From Planctomycetota bacterium (GTDB taxonomy: Bacteria > Planctomycetota > Phycisphaerae > Phycisphaerales > SM1A02), in contig JADFIR010000012.1 in the NCBI GenBank assembly GCA_022566535.1, positions 18,059 to 82,058 on the forward strand: a stretch of 64,000 nt of DNA. Reading direction: 5' to 3'. A model generated the notes under the pieces. It had not been told where the DNA came from and searched no databases. It saw nothing but the letters and a program-made list of their open reading frames with translations. This document shows positions 35,842 to 44,667 of the stretch, piece after piece. A program made the position numbers and the translations under genes. How positions within the stretch are numbered: the first letter of the stretch is position 1; the number at the start of each line of letters is the position of its first letter.

Positions 35842-38673
35842 ATGACCAAGCCGCCGACCACCAACGCCCGCGAGCCCTCCACCACCCCCCCAGCCGACGG
35901 CGAAACCCCCTTCCGGTACACGGCACGGTTGGCGAACGTCATCGAGAGACGCTGGCAGACCTACTGGGACCAGCACGACACCTTTGTGACGCCCAACCCC
36001 GGCGATCCCGGCTTCGATTCGGACAAGCCCAAGTTCTATTGCCTGGACATGTTTCCCTATCCATCGGGCGTCGGCCTGCACGTCGGGCACCCACTGGGCT
36101 ACATCGCCACGGACATCCTCTGCCGGTACAAGCGAATGCGCGGGTTCAACGTGCTGCACCCCATGGGCTTCGACGCGTTCGGCCTGCCCGCTGAGCAGTT
36201 CGCTGTCGAGCACGGCATCCATCCCCGTGTCACCACCGAGCGCAACATCGCCAACATGGTCCGCCAGCTCAAGGCGATCGGGCTCAGCTACGACTGGGGG
36301 CGCTGCCTCGCCACCACGGACACGAGCTATTACAAATGGACGCAATGGGTCTTCCTCCAGCTGTACAACAGCTATTTCGATTCCGCCGTCAACAAGGCCC
36401 GGCCGATCAGCGAGCTTCGCCAGCGGGCGCCGGACGCTGTGCTCGCCGAGCATCGCCTTGCCTACATGGCTGAGGTGCCGGTCAACTGGTGCCCCGCCCT
36501 GGGGACCGTGCTGGCCAACGAGGAGGTAACTAGCGATGGGCGATCTGAGCGCGGCAACCACCCGGTGTACAAGCGACCCTTGAACCAGTGGATGCTCCGC
36601 ATCACCGCCTATGCCGAACGCCTGGCCGAGGACTTGGAGTTGGTGGACTGGCCGGAACCGATCAAGCTCATGCAACGCAACTGGATCGGGCGCAGCGAAG
36701 GCGCGATGATCGAATTTCAGATCGCCCCAGCCATGCCCGGGCCCCCGGCCCAAGGGCCGGGCTATATGAAGACCATCCGCGTCTTCACAACCCGCCCCGA
36801 TACTGTGTTTGGCGCAACCTACATGGTGCTGGCACCCGAGCACCCCTTGGTCGATCAGGTCACCACGGATCAACAGCGCGACGCCGTGAGCGAATATGTG
36901 CGGCTGGCCGCGTCGCGGTCCGACACAGAACGACAGATTGACTCGCGCCGCAAGACCGGCGTCCCCACGGGCGGCGACGCGATCAATCCCGCCACCGGCG
37001 AGCACATCCCCATCTGGATCGCCGACTACGTGATGATGGGCTACGGGTCCGGGGCGATCATGGCCGTGCCCGGCCACGATCGCCGCGACTTCGAGTTCGC
37101 CAAACAGTTTGGCCTGCCGATCATCGACGTCGTCAAACCCCACGGCGCGCCAACGCCCGGTGACTCAAGTGACCAAGCGTTTACCGGCGAAGGCGTCGGT
37201 ATCAACTCCGCCAACAATGAAGTCTCGCTCAACGGCCTGCCCACCCGCGAGGCGAAGAAGACCATCACACAGTGGCTTGAATCCAAGGGGCGGGGCCAGC
37301 CCAAGGTGCAATACAAGCTGCGCGATTGGCTGTTCAGCCGGCAGCGCTATTGGGGCGAGCCGTTCCCGATCCTGCACGCCGCGGATGGGCGCATCGTCGC
37401 CCTCGATGAATCCGAACTGCCCGTCGAACTTCCGGAAATGAACGATTTTACGCCGCACACATCGGATGATCCGGACGCTTCCCCGCGCCCGCCACTGTCT
37501 CGCGCCCCAGACACATGGAAATACGTCGAGCGCGATGGCGAGCGTTTCGAGCGCGAGCTGAACACGATGCCGCAGTGGGCCGGCTCTTGCTGGTATTACC
37601 TGCGGTTCTGCGATCCGCACAACGACGAGCGGTTCGTTGATCCCCAAGTTGAGCGCTATTGGATGGGTGCATCGACTGGTCACTTCGGTGACCAGTCCTC
37701 AATCAGAGCTCAAGATCAGGCGTGCGCGCCTGGCGGCATCGACCTGTACGTCGGCGGGGCCGAGCATGCCGTGCTCCACCTGCTTTACGCCCGCTTCTGG
37801 CACAAAGTCCTCTACGACCTCGGCCACGTCTCGACACCCGAGCCGTTTGGCCACTTGTTCAACCAGGGCTATATCCAAGCGTACGCCTACACCGACGAAC
37901 GCGGGATACATGTGGACTCTGAGAAGGTCATCGAACAGGACGGCGGATACTTCTTCGAAGGTCGGGCTGTTACGCGCAACCTCGGCAAGATGGGCAAATC
38001 CCTGAAGAACGCGGTCAGCCCCGACGATATCTGCGAGCAGTACGGCTGCGACACGCTGCGGCTGTACGAGATGTACATGGGTCCGTTGCAGGCGAGCAAA
38101 CCGTGGAACCCACGCGACATCATCGGCCTGCATCGCTTCCTGCAGCGCGTCTGGCGTCTGGCTGTGGACGAGCAGAACGGCAATCCGGCGGTTCGCGACG
38201 AAGCTGATCCAGCCGTCGAATCGCAGCTGCACCGAACGATCGCCAGGATCGAACAAGACATCGAGCGACAGGCGTTCAACACCGCGATCGCCGCCCTGAT
38301 CGAGTTCATCAACGTCGCCACCACCGCCGGGGGCCTGACTCTCGATCAATTTCAGCGATTTGCGCTCGTCCTCGCTCCGTTTGCGCCACACATCGCCGAA
38401 GAGCTGTGGTGCAAGCTCGGCCACAAGAATTCGCTGGCGTACGAACCCTGGCCGGCCTTCGACCAGGCGATGCTCACCGAGAACTTCATCGAGCTGCCCG
38501 TGCAGCTTGGAGGCAAGGTACGGGCCAAGCTCACCATCCCCGCCGACGCCAGCGTGAAGCAGATCGAAGCCGCAGCACTGGCCGATGCCAAGGTGACCTC
38601 ATTGCTTGAAGGCAAGACCGTCCGCAGGGTCGTGGTGGTGCCCGGAAAAATCGTCAACATCGTCGCCGACTGA
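35842..38673 (+). CDS. leuS: Leucyl-tRNA synthetase
   Basis: A protein of 943 residues (bacterial LeuRS are usually ~820-880). Class I signature 'PSGVGLHVGHPLGYIATD' (the HIGH motif appears as HVGH) is at ~73-90. The editing (CP1) domain has 'TTRPDTVFGATYMVLAPEHP'. 'FSRQRYWGEPFPI' and 'MPQWAGSCWYYLRFCDP' follow. The KMSKS loop reads 'LGKMGKSLKNAVSPDD', i.e. KMGKS. An insertion ('WMGASTGHFGDQSSIRAQDQ' and onward) lies before 'DLYVGGAEHAVLHLLYARFW'. The anticodon-binding domain and the C-terminal tRNA-binding domain are present. Cytoplasmic. Confidence 0.97.
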   Translation: MTKPPTTNAREPSTTPPADGETPFRYTARLANVIERRWQTYWDQHDTFVTPNPGDPGFDSDKPKFYCLDMFPYPSGVGLHVGHPLGYIATDILCRYKRMRGFNVLHPMGFDAFGLPAEQFAVEHGIHPRVTTERNIANMVRQLKAIGLSYDWGRCLATTDTSYYKWTQWVFLQLYNSYFDSAVNKARPISELRQRAPDAVLAEHRLAYMAEVPVNWCPALGTVLANEEVTSDGRSERGNHPVYKRPLNQWMLRITAYAERLAEDLELVDWPEPIKLMQRNWIGRSEGAMIEFQIAPAMPGPPAQGPGYMKTIRVFTTRPDTVFGATYMVLAPEHPLVDQVTTDQQRDAVSEYVRLAASRSDTERQIDSRRKTGVPTGGDAINPATGEHIPIWIADYVMMGYGSGAIMAVPGHDRRDFEFAKQFGLPIIDVVKPHGAPTPGDSSDQAFTGEGVGINSANNEVSLNGLPTREAKKTITQWLESKGRGQPKVQYKLRDWLFSRQRYWGEPFPILHAADGRIVALDESELPVELPEMNDFTPHTSDDPDASPRPPLSRAPDTWKYVERDGERFERELNTMPQWAGSCWYYLRFCDPHNDERFVDPQVERYWMGASTGHFGDQSSIRAQDQACAPGGIDLYVGGAEHAVLHLLYARFWHKVLYDLGHVSTPEPFGHLFNQGYIQAYAYTDERGIHVDSEKVIEQDGGYFFEGRAVTRNLGKMGKSLKNAVSPDDICEQYGCDTLRLYEMYMGPLQASKPWNPRDIIGLHRFLQRVWRLAVDEQNGNPAVRDEADPAVESQLHRTIARIEQDIERQAFNTAIAALIEFINVATTAGGLTLDQFQRFALVLAPFAPHIAEELWCKLGHKNSLAYEPWPAFDQAMLTENFIELPVQLGGKVRAKLTIPADASVKQIEAAALADAKVTSLLEGKTVRRVVVVPGKIVNIVAD

Positions 38674-38705
38674 CCCAAGACAGCCACATTGAGGCTTTAC
38701 GACAT

Positions 38706-38739
38706 AAGAAGCCCATGGACTGGAGTTCATGGGCTTCTT
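38706..38739 (+). terminator. Perfect 12-bp hairpin after leuS
   Basis: 'aagaagcccatg' (38706-38717) and 'catgggcttctt' (38728-38739) are exact complements with a 10-nt loop, 32 nt after the leuS stop. The T-rich 3' arm serves as the U-tract. A clear intrinsic-terminator candidate. Confidence 0.7.
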
Positions 38740-38797
38740 CTATGGAGAGACGCGAATCTCCTTTGGTTTGGCGAGTTCCAGCGGTACACTTGCCATT

Positions 38798-39148
38798 ATG
38801 CGAACCGCCACTGATTGGCGTGAGTTGTGCCGCTTTGATGATCTGTTGCAGGCCCGCGCGGTGGCCACCTCGGTCGCGGCGATGGAGTTCGACGTCCGCC
38901 TCTGCGCAGCGGCTGACCCGGCCAGTAAGGATGACGATGCCGGCCGCCCGCCATATATCGTGGAGGTCGTTCACGCCGACTGGCCGGACTTGACCGAGGT
39001 ACTCGACCAGATCATCGACGAGCAACAGGAGTTCGATCTTCGGCTGGCGACGCGCGCATCCCAGCGCGACGGACGACGAGTCATGGTCGTCATCATCCTT
39101 ACCAGCGCCGCTGACATCTTGCTTCTACTCGGCCTGTTGGAGCTGTAG
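38798..39148 (+). CDS. DUF2007-like small protein with C-terminal membrane segment
   Basis: A protein of 116 residues from the ATG at 38798 ('MRTATDWRELCRFDDLLQAR'). The first ~70 residues resemble the DUF2007 fold (ferredoxin-like; 'ARAVATSVAAMEFDVRL', 'PPYIVEVVHADWPDLTEVLD'). This fold is annotated as a putative signal-transducing domain. The C-terminus 'VMVVIILTSAADILLLLGLL' is one membrane helix. It is the first of four related genes on this strand. Confidence 0.7.
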   Translation: MRTATDWRELCRFDDLLQARAVATSVAAMEFDVRLCAAADPASKDDDAGRPPYIVEVVHADWPDLTEVLDQIIDEQQEFDLRLATRASQRDGRRVMVVIILTSAADILLLLGLLEL

Positions 39149-39159
39149 GAGATCGGCAC

Positions 39160-39855
39160 GTGATTGAGAAGCCCGCTGCACCGTCGCATTCAGCGGCACC
39201 GCAGCGCTGCCCAACCTGCGGCTACGATCTGCGCGGCTCCGCGTCGCCCGTGTGCCCGGAGTGCGGGACACCAAAGACGTGGCGGCGGCTGCGTTTCTTC
39301 GATCGAGCGCAGCTCCTCGAAGTGCTCAAGATCCTCACCGACGCGGGCGTCGCGCACCGAGGCTCTGATGGAGAGGCCGGCCAGGCCGTCCTGGGCCAGA
39401 TCTTCATGGGCGCCAGTGCTGCCATGGAAATCTGGATCGGGGAGCCGGACGCCGAACGAGCGATCGAAGCGCTTGATTCTGAGGGAATTGCTTTCCCGCT
39501 GCCCATCGTCGACCGCGCTGAGCCGGCGTGTCCGAGTTGCAGCACTCCCCTGCACCCCAGCGCCCCGGCGTCCTGCCCGGCCTGCGGCACAATCTTTCAA
39601 TGGGTGCAGATTGAGAACGAAGAGCCCGACGCCCCGGCACCTCCGACGCATCCTGATAGAGCACCAAGGGTCCGGCGTCATGTCGGCGCACTGTTCGTCG
39701 GCTTCGGTATCCTTTGTCTGCTTTCAGCACCGCTCCTGCTCGGTTCCGGCGTTGGTGGAACATGGTCCACACTGAGCAGCGCCGCCTTCTTCATTCTGAT
39801 CGGCGCCGCCCTGCTCCGTGCACCGAGCCCAAGGAATACCCGCCAGCACGGCTGA
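39160..39855 (+). CDS. Zinc-ribbon / DUF2007-like membrane protein
   Basis: A protein of 231 residues with GTG start; AGGAG lies 9 nt upstream. A zinc ribbon ('CPTCGYDLRGSASPVCPECG', ~18-37) precedes a DUF2007-like segment ('LLEVLKILTDAGVAHRG', 'MEIWIGEPDAERAIEALDSE'). A second zinc ribbon follows ('CPSCSTPLHPSAPASCPACG', ~124-143), then two membrane helices ('ALFVGFGILCLLSAPLLL', 'SSAAFFILIGAALLR'). No enzyme motif. It begins 11 nt after the previous gene and is probably in one operon with it. Confidence 0.72.
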   Translation: MIEKPAAPSHSAAPQRCPTCGYDLRGSASPVCPECGTPKTWRRLRFFDRAQLLEVLKILTDAGVAHRGSDGEAGQAVLGQIFMGASAAMEIWIGEPDAERAIEALDSEGIAFPLPIVDRAEPACPSCSTPLHPSAPASCPACGTIFQWVQIENEEPDAPAPPTHPDRAPRVRRHVGALFVGFGILCLLSAPLLLGSGVGGTWSTLSSAAFFILIGAALLRAPSPRNTRQHG

Positions 39856-39887
39856 CTTTGAGCCTGCCCAGCTCTATAGGTACGACG

Positions 39888-41237
39888 ATGGAAGACGAAG
39901 GTCAACTCAACCCGCCACTAGCGGGGTTCGCGGATCTGCAATCTGAGCCCTGGGTGCTCCCGGAGCCGGAACCGACAACGCTGATTGGGCTGTGGCCGCA
40001 CGAGCGACCGCCGACCATGACCGAAATCCGGGGAGCGCTTCGCCGATTCATCGGCGTCGATGTCACGGTCGGCGACGAACCGCCCGCTGCGGATGACTCT
40101 GTCTTATGGACGGCGGTGTTTGAGCTGCCGGGGCTTCCCCACCCGGTCATCATCTGGTCCGAGCCGGCCAAGCCGCTTCCACCGGGAGAGCTGGACGATC
40201 CCCAAGCCGAGGCGTGCAAATGGGTGTTGGGGGCGGAAACGGTGCTGGATGGCGAAGATCCGCTGAGCAGCTACACCCGTCTCGTGCGCGCGGTGGCCGG
40301 GTCATTCCAAGACATTCCGGCGATCCTGGATGTGAATTGCACGCGCTGGCACCTGCGCCACGACATCAATCGCCTGTTCCTCGCCGATGGCATCGAACCC
40401 TCGGCGGAGGTCCTGTGGATTATCCACGTGGTGCAGAAGCCGGCCGAAACCGGCACCGCCTGGCTGCATACCCACGGGCTGTGGCGATGCGGCCGGCCGG
40501 AACTCGAACTGTTGCAGATCCCCGGGGAATACATCGGCCCCGCCTGCGAGCTGCTCAATACCATCGCGGAGCTTTCGCTGGACGAGCCGCTGCCGGAGCC
40601 GGGTGAGCCGCTGGAAGTGGGCCGCGAGCTTGCGGTGACCCTTGAGCCGTGGCGCGAGGCGGCGAAGTTCCTCGACCATGACACGCCCGGCTCGATCGCC
40701 GCCCGCCAGCCCGACGCCGACGACCCTCACCAGGGCATCCGGGCCGTGATCTGCGAATCGAAACCTCGGGGAACACGCCGGGCAACCTGGTTGTGGCCGA
40801 AAGACATCGTGCTGAAGGTGCAACGCCAAGACGCGGCCTTGTACCGCAGCCAACGCGCCACAGCCCGTCAGGCCGCCCTCGCCCAGGCCACGTGGTCGCA
40901 GTTGATCGCAGCGTTCTCATCGGTCCCAGGCAGGACTCCTCCGGGCTGGTCGTTCTTGATCAAGGCCGGCTTTGCCGACGAGGATCTCGAACCCACGAAC
41001 CGCGAGCATCTGTGGTTCGAACTGCTGCGGCTCGACGGCAACCGCGCCGAAGGCCGGCTCATCAACCAGCCAGCTACGGTTCCCCGGCTCAACGAGGGGG
41101 ATGTGATCTGGATCGACGCTGCAATCGTCACCGACTGGCGAGTCTGCACCCCGATCGGCGACTTCGGCCCCGATGAAGCGGCCGCAATTTCGCAGACCAT
41201 CGAGGAACTCAAGAGCAAGGCGGCGGTGAGCCCATGA
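39888..41237 (+). CDS. DUF4026/DUF2314-family protein
   Basis: A protein of 449 residues from the ATG at 39888 ('MEDEGQLNPPLAGFADLQSE'); the open frame before it overlaps the preceding gene. The main body matches in character the DUF4026 proteins: 'VNCTRWHLRHDINRLFLADG', 'VVQKPAETGTAWLHTHGLWR' and 'LELLQIPGEYIGPACELLN'. The C-terminal ~90 residues look like DUF2314 ('NREHLWFELLRLDGNRAEGR', 'NEGDVIWIDAAIVTDW'). No signal peptide or membrane helix, so it is cytoplasmic. Biochemical role unknown. The next gene overlaps its stop by 4 nt. Confidence 0.82.
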   Translation: MEDEGQLNPPLAGFADLQSEPWVLPEPEPTTLIGLWPHERPPTMTEIRGALRRFIGVDVTVGDEPPAADDSVLWTAVFELPGLPHPVIIWSEPAKPLPPGELDDPQAEACKWVLGAETVLDGEDPLSSYTRLVRAVAGSFQDIPAILDVNCTRWHLRHDINRLFLADGIEPSAEVLWIIHVVQKPAETGTAWLHTHGLWRCGRPELELLQIPGEYIGPACELLNTIAELSLDEPLPEPGEPLEVGRELAVTLEPWREAAKFLDHDTPGSIAARQPDADDPHQGIRAVICESKPRGTRRATWLWPKDIVLKVQRQDAALYRSQRATARQAALAQATWSQLIAAFSSVPGRTPPGWSFLIKAGFADEDLEPTNREHLWFELLRLDGNRAEGRLINQPATVPRLNEGDVIWIDAAIVTDWRVCTPIGDFGPDEAAAISQTIEELKSKAAVSP

Positions 41238-41638
41238 ACAATGAGCCGGGCCTCGACGACATGGCCGTTGTCGCGACCACCGCAACAGAATTCGAAGCAC
41301 AGACCAAGGCGGCGGTCCTGCGATCGGAAGGAATCGACTGCACGGTGACGCGCGACGCGCCTTCGGGGACCGGCCACGTCTCAATCAGTCCTACGGCGTG
41401 GGGGGCGACGGTATGGGTTCGCCGCCGCGATCTCAAGAGCGCTCAAGACGTCTTGCAGCAGGCCGTCGCCGACTCGGTGGACCTGGATTGGGACCAGGTG
41501 GACGTTGGAGAGCGTGAAGATCAGCTGCCGCTACGGCCGGTCGGCCAAATGCCGCTGTTGGCCAAGGTGGCATTCGCGGTCGCCGCGGCGCTGATACTTC
41601 TCACCGTCCTGCTGGCGCTGTTCGCCATGACCTTGTAG
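41234..41638 (+). CDS. DUF2007-domain protein with C-terminal membrane helix
   Basis: A protein of 134 residues; ATGA overlap with the gene before it. The DUF2007 core is 'VVATTATEFEAQTKAAVLRS', 'EGIDCTVTRDAPSG' and 'TVWVRRRDLKSAQDVLQQA'. An acidic linker leads to the C-terminal helix 'AKVAFAVAAALILLTVLLAL'. It is tail-anchored, with the domain in the cytoplasm. It closes the cluster that starts at 38798. Confidence 0.8.
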   Translation: MNNEPGLDDMAVVATTATEFEAQTKAAVLRSEGIDCTVTRDAPSGTGHVSISPTAWGATVWVRRRDLKSAQDVLQQAVADSVDLDWDQVDVGEREDQLPLRPVGQMPLLAKVAFAVAAALILLTVLLALFAMTL

Positions 41639-41677
41639 TGCGCGGCGGATAGCGCGCTGGCTCACGCTTGCGACTCG

Positions 41678-42520
41678 TTACCGATCTCGAAACTTGATCA
41701 GGGCCGGCCGTGGGGCGAAGAGCGTCATCGCCCAGTCGGCCTCCGCCTCCCGGATCGACTCAACCTCGCTCCTGCCGGAGCCGAACTGCTTGAGCAACTC
41801 AGCCGAGGCGAGCACGATGTCGATCTCCAGCGTCTCATACTGCGGCTGCCGCGCTTCATTCCACAGCGGCCGGCCGGCCCCATCCCGTCTGACACGATTG
41901 ACGACGAGCTGCACCTCATCGCCCGGACGCCTCGCCTGTATGCGGCGGATGAGATCGTTTCGCCCGTTCAGCGGATTCCCGTCCACATGGGTGATGCGGT
42001 CGCCGCGCTGTAAGACGCGCTCGGCCGGGAGGTCGGGCAGCAGATCCATGATCACGACTTCACCTGGCTGATTCGCATCAGGCCGCTCGATCTGCATACT
42101 GATACCCAGCGCGCCTCGCGGCGTGTTCAACAGGCGCTGCCGCACTACTGCTAGAAGCCGATGGCGCTGCTCAGTAGTCAACGTCTCGCGTGCCAGGACG
42201 GCATACAACTGGCGCTGATCGTCCGGGGCATCTTGCAGGGCCTTGGTGGCTGCTTCCCGCTCCCGGTAGCACGGATGATCCAAACGCGCCACCAACGCCA
42301 TGACCTGGGCGGTGACGTCGACCGACGCCAACTCCTGCCGGGTGGGAAACGCCAACGGCCCGACCACCCTCGGCGCCCCCATCTGCGGCTCACCATGGGT
42401 CCCCCGACCCTCGGGCTCTTCCTGCCCGGCCAAGCAGTGATTCGCCATACCCGCCGCCAGCGCCGCGGTGACTATCAATACGACAGAGGCATTGTGGGTG
42501 GGCGGAAGTGACGGTGGCAT
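41678..42520 (-). CDS. PDZ-domain exported protein
   Basis: A protein of 280 residues. N-terminal signal peptide 'ASVVLIVTAALAAGMANHCL' (~11-30), then a helical segment with charged repeats ('CYREREAATKALQDAPDDQR'). A PDZ-like domain follows from ~140 ('GALGISMQIERP', 'PDLPAERVLQRGDRITHVDG', 'LIRRIQARRPGDEVQLVVNR'). No protease catalytic triad is attached, so it is not a DegP. It is probably a periplasmic adaptor or scaffold. It ends the minus-strand run that includes the phosphotransferase 3 nt upstream. Confidence 0.8.
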   Translation of the reverse strand: MPPSLPPTHNASVVLIVTAALAAGMANHCLAGQEEPEGRGTHGEPQMGAPRVVGPLAFPTRQELASVDVTAQVMALVARLDHPCYREREAATKALQDAPDDQRQLYAVLARETLTTEQRHRLLAVVRQRLLNTPRGALGISMQIERPDANQPGEVVIMDLLPDLPAERVLQRGDRITHVDGNPLNGRNDLIRRIQARRPGDEVQLVVNRVRRDGAGRPLWNEARQPQYETLEIDIVLASAELLKQFGSGRSEVESIREAEADWAMTLFAPRPALIKFRDR

Positions 42521-42523
42521 CGT

Positions 42524-43636
42524 TTACCGCTGCTCCTGGAGGAACCGGATGATCTTACCGGCCCGCGGCGCAATCCAATGTATCTTCCGCTCGATCATCG
42601 GGAGAAACTTGGATCCGGCAATACGACCAAAGCTCCCGGTGGCGGCGATCGGGACCACGCTTTCAAGGATCAGCGCCTCAATCATCAGCCAGGGCAATGC
42701 CGCCAGCTCATCGGAGCGCACAGGATGTTCGGCGTCGTGATCATAGCCGCGGACCAACCGCCGAATCCGTTCGACGTCCAGACCTTCGGGCCAATCTGCC
42801 GGATCATCGTGAGCCGGCATCTTCATCGAGAACTGCAGGGCTGCGTTGGCGATGTCTGCGATGCGCGGCTCGAGACGGGCTGAGTCAAAGTCCAGGACCG
42901 CCACGACCGCCCCCCGACGGAACAGCAGGTTCCCCGGATGCCAATCGCCGTGGATGATGACTTTACGCTGAGACCGGAATCCGGTTTGATCGACGCGCTT
43001 CCCCGCCTCGCGGTAAGCCTTACGCAGAGACACGCAGGTGTCGCGAAAGGCGCTGCGATCCGCCTGCGGCTCAATCGCGGCCGTCGCATCCGGAATCTGT
43101 GCCAACTGCGCGTCGATTGCCGGCGCGGCGTGAAAGGTGGCGACCGGGGCTTCATACGGCGGCTGATACCTTCCCAGGAGCCGATGCAGCGCACCCAACG
43201 CCCGGCCGGCCTGCTCCGTGGCTCCGGCCGAGCCGTCGTACCGCGTGCCGATTGTGTACTGGAACATCTCGTAAATCCGTCCGTTGAGCTGCAACATCGA
43301 GTTGTTGCCTTGACGGGTGCCGATCAACGCGGGAACCGGATAGCCGTGCTCGACCAGGAACAGCTGGAGGCTGTGGGCAAACGCGACGCGATACGGATCG
43401 TCGCGTCCGAGTGCCCGGCGTTTGAGCAGGAACTCGCCCCGTCCGGCCTTGATTCGAAGCTTCGGAGCCCGGCGAGACCCGCGGGGACACACACGGATCT
43501 GCTCGATGACGCCCAGGCCGTAGTGGCTGATGACCATGGCCAACTCATGTGCGCCAAACCGCTCACGCTGGACCCGATCATCCACCATCGGGCCGATGTG
43601 AGGCAGCGGTTGCGGCGGGGGCTCACTCGGCGACAT
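42524..43636 (-). CDS. Kinase-fold phosphotransferase (APH/SrkA-like)
   Basis: A protein of 370 residues. It has the aminoglycoside-phosphotransferase-type core: the Lys-bearing strand 'GRGEFLLKRRA' (~67-77) and the hinge 'GRIYEMFQYTIGTRY'. The catalytic loop is 'KVIIHGDWHPGNLLFR' (Asp and Asn present), and the metal-binding 'VVAVLDFDSARLEPRIADIA'. This fold includes SrkA, homoserine and fructosamine kinases; the substrate is not decidable here. ATG at 43636 with a GTG codon directly before it. It is immediately upstream of the PDZ gene. Confidence 0.85.
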   Translation of the reverse strand: MSPSEPPPQPLPHIGPMVDDRVQRERFGAHELAMVISHYGLGVIEQIRVCPRGSRRAPKLRIKAGRGEFLLKRRALGRDDPYRVAFAHSLQLFLVEHGYPVPALIGTRQGNNSMLQLNGRIYEMFQYTIGTRYDGSAGATEQAGRALGALHRLLGRYQPPYEAPVATFHAAPAIDAQLAQIPDATAAIEPQADRSAFRDTCVSLRKAYREAGKRVDQTGFRSQRKVIIHGDWHPGNLLFRRGAVVAVLDFDSARLEPRIADIANAALQFSMKMPAHDDPADWPEGLDVERIRRLVRGYDHDAEHPVRSDELAALPWLMIEALILESVVPIAATGSFGRIAGSKFLPMIERKIHWIAPRAGKIIRFLQEQR

Positions 43637-43726
43637 CACCCTGTATTAGGTCCCCCAATCAAGGCAAGGCAAGTGCTGAGTCGAAACGCTCAGCGCGAAA
43701 CGAACCGCGGTTTGCAAGCGGCCGAA

Positions 43727-43753
43727 GCGCGGGGGCAAGCCCGGCGGCGAAAC
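43727..43753 (-). repeat. Diverged REP-like palindrome
   Basis: A 27-nt element matching 21 of 27 positions of the REP copy at 46731-46757 (shifted by one base). The shared blocks are 'ggggcaagcccg' and 'gcgaaac'. It lies in the 139-nt gap between the phosphotransferase gene and yicC. Confidence 0.5.
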
Positions 43754-43775
43754 AGCCGCGCCACCCGGGCGACTG

Positions 43776-44663
43776 TCACTCCACGTTCTGCACCTGCTCC
43801 TTGATCCGATCGATGGCGCCCTTGATCTGGACGATCTCGCGGCTGATTTCAATGTCCAGGCATTTGCTGGCGATGGTGTTCGCCTCGCGGAGCATCTCCT
43901 GACTCAGGAAGTCGAGCGTCCGGCCGGCCGGCTCGCCCTGGTCGGCGTCGAGGATCTCGGCAAACTGTTGAAGGTGCCCCTGGAGCCGTGAGACCTCCTC
44001 GGAGATGTCGCTGCGCTCCGCGTACACCGCCACCTCGCGGATCAGGTCCTCCTGGCCAATGGCCGAACCCGACTCCGCCAACAGCGCGTTGATCCGTTCC
44101 TGCAGCCGCTGCTGATAATGCTCCACCACCACCGGTGCCCGCTGGGCCACCTTAGTCAGACGGTCGGCAATCTGGCGGCAGTGCTCGTGAAGCTGGTCAA
44201 GGGTGGTTCGGCCTTCGCGGCTGCGCATAGCCAGAACCTTGTCGCAGACCTCATCCACCAACCGAAGGAGCACTGGCGCGGCGCGCTGAAGCAGCTCCTC
44301 ACCAGTGCCGGCGATCACCACCCCAGGCAGTGACAACATGGCCCCCAGATCGATTCGCGCTGGGTCCAGCTCGTCGGGCGCAACTGCGCGCAGCTGGGCC
44401 AGGTACCCTTGCAACGCCTCGGCGCTGATCCTAGCCGAGGCGCCCACCGACGATTCCGAAAAGCGAACGGTTATGACCACGCTGCCGCGCCCCAGCCGCC
44501 GCGCCAATGCCGGCTCGAGTTGAGCCTCAAGCCCCTGCAACTCTTCAGGCAGTCGGATCATCGCCTTGAAGTACTTGCTGTTGAGCGACCGCAGCTCGAC
44601 CACGTAGCGGGCGCCATCGACTTCCGTCGCCGCCGCTCCGAAACCCGTCATCGACCGAATCAT
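43776..44663 (-). CDS. YicC/YloC-family endoribonuclease
   Basis: A protein of 295 residues, the standard size. It opens 'MIRSMTGFGAAATEVDGARY', the family's invariant start, followed by 'ELRSLNSKYFKAMIRLPEEL'. The C-terminal domain (DUF1732) reads 'EEVSRLQGHLQQFAEILD', 'GRTLDFLSQEMLREANTIAS' and 'IVQIKGAIDRIKEQVQNVE'. Members of this family have been shown to be RNA endonucleases acting on mRNA/sRNA. It starts 4 nt after the secG stop and is co-transcribed with tpiA and secG. Confidence 0.94.
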   Translation of the reverse strand: MIRSMTGFGAAATEVDGARYVVELRSLNSKYFKAMIRLPEELQGLEAQLEPALARRLGRGSVVITVRFSESSVGASARISAEALQGYLAQLRAVAPDELDPARIDLGAMLSLPGVVIAGTGEELLQRAAPVLLRLVDEVCDKVLAMRSREGRTTLDQLHEHCRQIADRLTKVAQRAPVVVEHYQQRLQERINALLAESGSAIGQEDLIREVAVYAERSDISEEVSRLQGHLQQFAEILDADQGEPAGRTLDFLSQEMLREANTIASKCLDIEISREIVQIKGAIDRIKEQVQNVE

Positions 44664-44667
44664 CGTG

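Noticed and set aside
35824-37143. 439-codon minus-strand frame
   Set aside because: Wholly antisense to leuS; its His/Gly/Val-rich composition is typical of an antisense shadow.
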